A stretch of 7,718 bases of DNA from an uncultured Aquabacterium sp. GTDB lineage: Bacteria; Pseudomonadota; Gammaproteobacteria; Burkholderiales; Burkholderiaceae_C. Below are positions 6,107 through 7,718 of this stretch, in pieces. The notes beneath the pieces are model-generated. The model made no database searches. It was given only the letters and a program-made list of their open reading frames with translations, and was not told where the DNA came from. The stretch spans positions 1 to 7,718 of the forward strand of contig CALAKR010000016.1 in assembly GCA_937923225.1 (NCBI GenBank). Direction: 5' to 3'. Each line of letters opens with the position of its first letter. The first letter of the stretch is position 1. Both the position numbers and the translations under genes were made by a program.

Positions 6107-7718
6107 GTGCAGACCACTCGTTGGACACCCGGCGCGCTCGCCCGGCGCCTGCCCTCGCACCTGGTCAACGGGCTGAGCGTCGGCGCGGGGCTGGCCAGCA
6201 TCACCACCGCCATCGCCCTGGGCGCCGGCATGCCCGAGGCGCTCACCGCCTCGTCCGGCGCGGCGGTGGTCAGCATCGTCGACACCGTCACCCCGCTGCG
6301 GGCCAAGGCACGCCCCATGTGGATGGCCGCCATCGCCACGGTGATCGTGGCGCTGCTGGTGGCCCTGTGCCAGGGACACCCGCTGATGATGGGCCTGGCC
6401 GTGCTGGCCATCACCTTCAGCGCCATCCTCTGGACGGCCTGGGGCAAGCGGGGCGGGCCGCTCACCTTCACGATGATCCTGGGGCTGGTGTTCCAGATGG
6501 CCGCCTTCCAGCTGGGGCACTTCCAGGGCGCCGGCCTGTGGGAGCACCTGGGCTGGGTGGCTCTGGGCGGCGTGGCGATGGTGGGCTGGTCCCTGCTGAC
6601 GGCGCGCGTGCTGGCCGCGCGCTACCAGACACTGGCCGTGGCCGACAGCCTGCACGCCCTGGCCCGCCTGCTGGACACCCAGGCCGACTGGCTGGCCAGC
6701 ATGCCGCAGCGCCACGCGCAGGGCACCGCCCACGAAGACGCCCTGCTGCCCCTGGTACGCCAGCAGGCCACCATCGCCGATGTGCTGCAGCAGGCCCGTG
6801 ACCTGCTCTACGAGAACCCCGAGCACCCGCATGCGCGCCGTTGGATCCCCGGCTTCATCGGCATCGTGGATGTGCGCGACCTGGTGCTGGCCTGCCAGCT
6901 CGACCTGGACCACTGGCCCGCCGGCACCCCCGTGCCCGAGCCCCTGCTGCGATGGGGCGAGGAGATGAAGGCCCTCGCGGCCCACCTGCACCTCACCGCC
7001 GACGCCACCGCCCGCGGCCTGCCCTGGCCCGCGCTGCCAGCCCCAAGCGAGACGCGGGGCACGCGCGACACGCCACCGCCCACCGAGGCCCAGGACGCGC
7101 TGAACACCACCCTGCTCTCGCTGCTGCGCCGTCACGCCCAGATGCGCCGGGGCATCCAGCGCCTGCACGAGGCCCTGGCCCAGCCCGAGGCGCAAGGCCT
7201 GACGCTGGACCACGCCGTGCTGCAATCGATGCGCTCGCCGGTGGACTGGCCGCTGGCCAATCTGCGCGCGGTGATGACCTGGCGCGCCCCCGTGCTGCGC
7301 CATGCCGCCCGCACCACCGCCGCCATGGCCTGCGCCTACGGCCTGGCCCACGTGCTGCCCTGGACAGCCCACCCCCAATGGCTGCTGATGACCGTGGCCG
7401 TGGTGCTGCGCGGCAACCTGGAGCAGACCCTGGCGCGGCGCGATGCCCGGATCATCGGCACCCTGGCCGGCTGCCTGCTGGCCACGGGCCTGCTCGCCCT
7501 GCACCCACCGGGCGGCGTGCTGCTGCTGACCATGGCCGTGGCGCTCAGCTTCGCCCACGCCTACGCCCTGGTCGATTACCGCATCACCTCGATGGCCGGC
7601 GCCATCCTCGCGCTGCTGCAGGTGCACTCCGCCGCCCAGGGCCACCCCTTGCCACTGGCCGCCATGGAGCGCCTGGGCGACACCCTGGTCGGTGCCGGCC
7701 TGGCCTGGGGTTTCAGCT
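6107..7718 (+). CDS. FUSC-family (YccS-like) inner-membrane protein, 3' end outside the window
   Basis: The frame stays open for 537 codons from GTG at 6107 to the end of the window. Layout is that of YccS/YhfK-like FUSC proteins: an N-terminal block of about five membrane helices (roughly 22-42, 73-88, 92-111, 119-137, 147-169), a soluble region of about 225 residues (170-398), then a second membrane block from about 399. The second block opens with HPQWLLMTVAVVLRGN (422-437), then LARRDARIIGTLAGCLLA (442-459), which matches the FUSC_2 signature pattern. The soluble part includes an amphipathic stretch around 330-360 and a low-complexity, proline/threonine-rich linker at 306-327. Relatives such as AaeB export aromatic carboxylic acids, but YccS-like members are mostly uncharacterised, so the substrate is unknown. 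YccS-type proteins have about 700 residues, so roughly 170-200 are missing here. Only 28 nt separate it from lysS, and co-transcription is likely. The lack of ATG near the start makes GTG the best choice. Confidence 0.87.
   Translation, partial: MQTTRWTPGALARRLPSHLVNGLSVGAGLASITTAIALGAGMPEALTASSGAAVVSIVDTVTPLRAKARPMWMAAIATVIVALLVALCQGHPLMMGLAVLAITFSAILWTAWGKRGGPLTFTMILGLVFQMAAFQLGHFQGAGLWEHLGWVALGGVAMVGWSLLTARVLAARYQTLAVADSLHALARLLDTQADWLASMPQRHAQGTAHEDALLPLVRQQATIADVLQQARDLLYENPEHPHARRWIPGFIGIVDVRDLVLACQLDLDHWPAGTPVPEPLLRWGEEMKALAAHLHLTADATARGLPWPALPAPSETRGTRDTPPPTEAQDALNTTLLSLLRRHAQMRRGIQRLHEALAQPEAQGLTLDHAVLQSMRSPVDWPLANLRAVMTWRAPVLRHAARTTAAMACAYGLAHVLPWTAHPQWLLMTVAVVLRGNLEQTLARRDARIIGTLAGCLLATGLLALHPPGGVLLLTMAVALSFAHAYALVDYRITSMAGAILALLQVHSAAQGHPLPLAAMERLGDTLVGAGLAWGFS

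Noticed and set aside
6121..6801. Plus-strand open frame of 226 codons at the start of the FUSC gene.
   Set aside because: It is in a different frame from the FUSC protein on the same strand and has an Arg/Gly/His-rich composition. The FUSC frame stays open to the window end with proper membrane segments.
6008..7645. Minus-strand open frame of 545 codons.
   Set aside because: It is antisense to the FUSC gene, begins outside any plausible ribosome binding context, and is low-complexity Gly/Gln/His-rich. The plus-strand frame has clear membrane helices and a FUSC signature.

Overview
The window is GC-rich, gene-dense bacterial chromosome with strongly GC-biased third codon positions. Protein style and gene content suggest a betaproteobacterium, probably of the order Burkholderiales. 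That placement is an inference from composition and gene style, not from a marker-gene comparison. No rRNA, tRNA, CRISPR array, insertion sequence or phage gene is visible.

Left part (about 1-4458): four minus-strand genes form a surface-polysaccharide cassette. In order of transcription they are a Wzx/MATE-like multi-spanning flippase (3118-4458), a left-handed beta-helix (hexapeptide) acyltransferase (2326-2964), a GT4 glycosyltransferase (1190-2329) and an ExoA-like GT2 glycosyltransferase with C-terminal membrane segments (12-1193). The last three are joined by 4-nt stop/start overlaps (GTGA and TTGA), each preceded by a Shine-Dalgarno sequence. A 153-nt gap separates the flippase from the acyltransferase. 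Together they could add sugars to a lipid-linked repeat unit, acylate it and flip it across the inner membrane. No polymerase, export channel, chain-length regulator or initiating phosphoglycosyltransferase is in the window, so the cassette is probably the edge of a larger locus continuing to the left. The first 34 bases look like the last codons of a plus-strand gene that overlaps the GT2 3' end tail to tail.

Middle (4459-4545): an 87-nt divergent intergenic region holds a good candidate promoter for the rightward unit and a GC-only hairpin just before the lysS start codon.

Right part (4546-7718): a full-length class II lysyl-tRNA synthetase gene (lysS) is followed after 28 nt by the first 537 codons of a YccS-like FUSC-family inner-membrane protein that runs off the end of the window. 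The two are probably co-transcribed.

All the main genes belong to known families. I see no convincing undescribed system. The points of interest are gene arrangement, start-codon choice and the regulatory region between the two transcription units.
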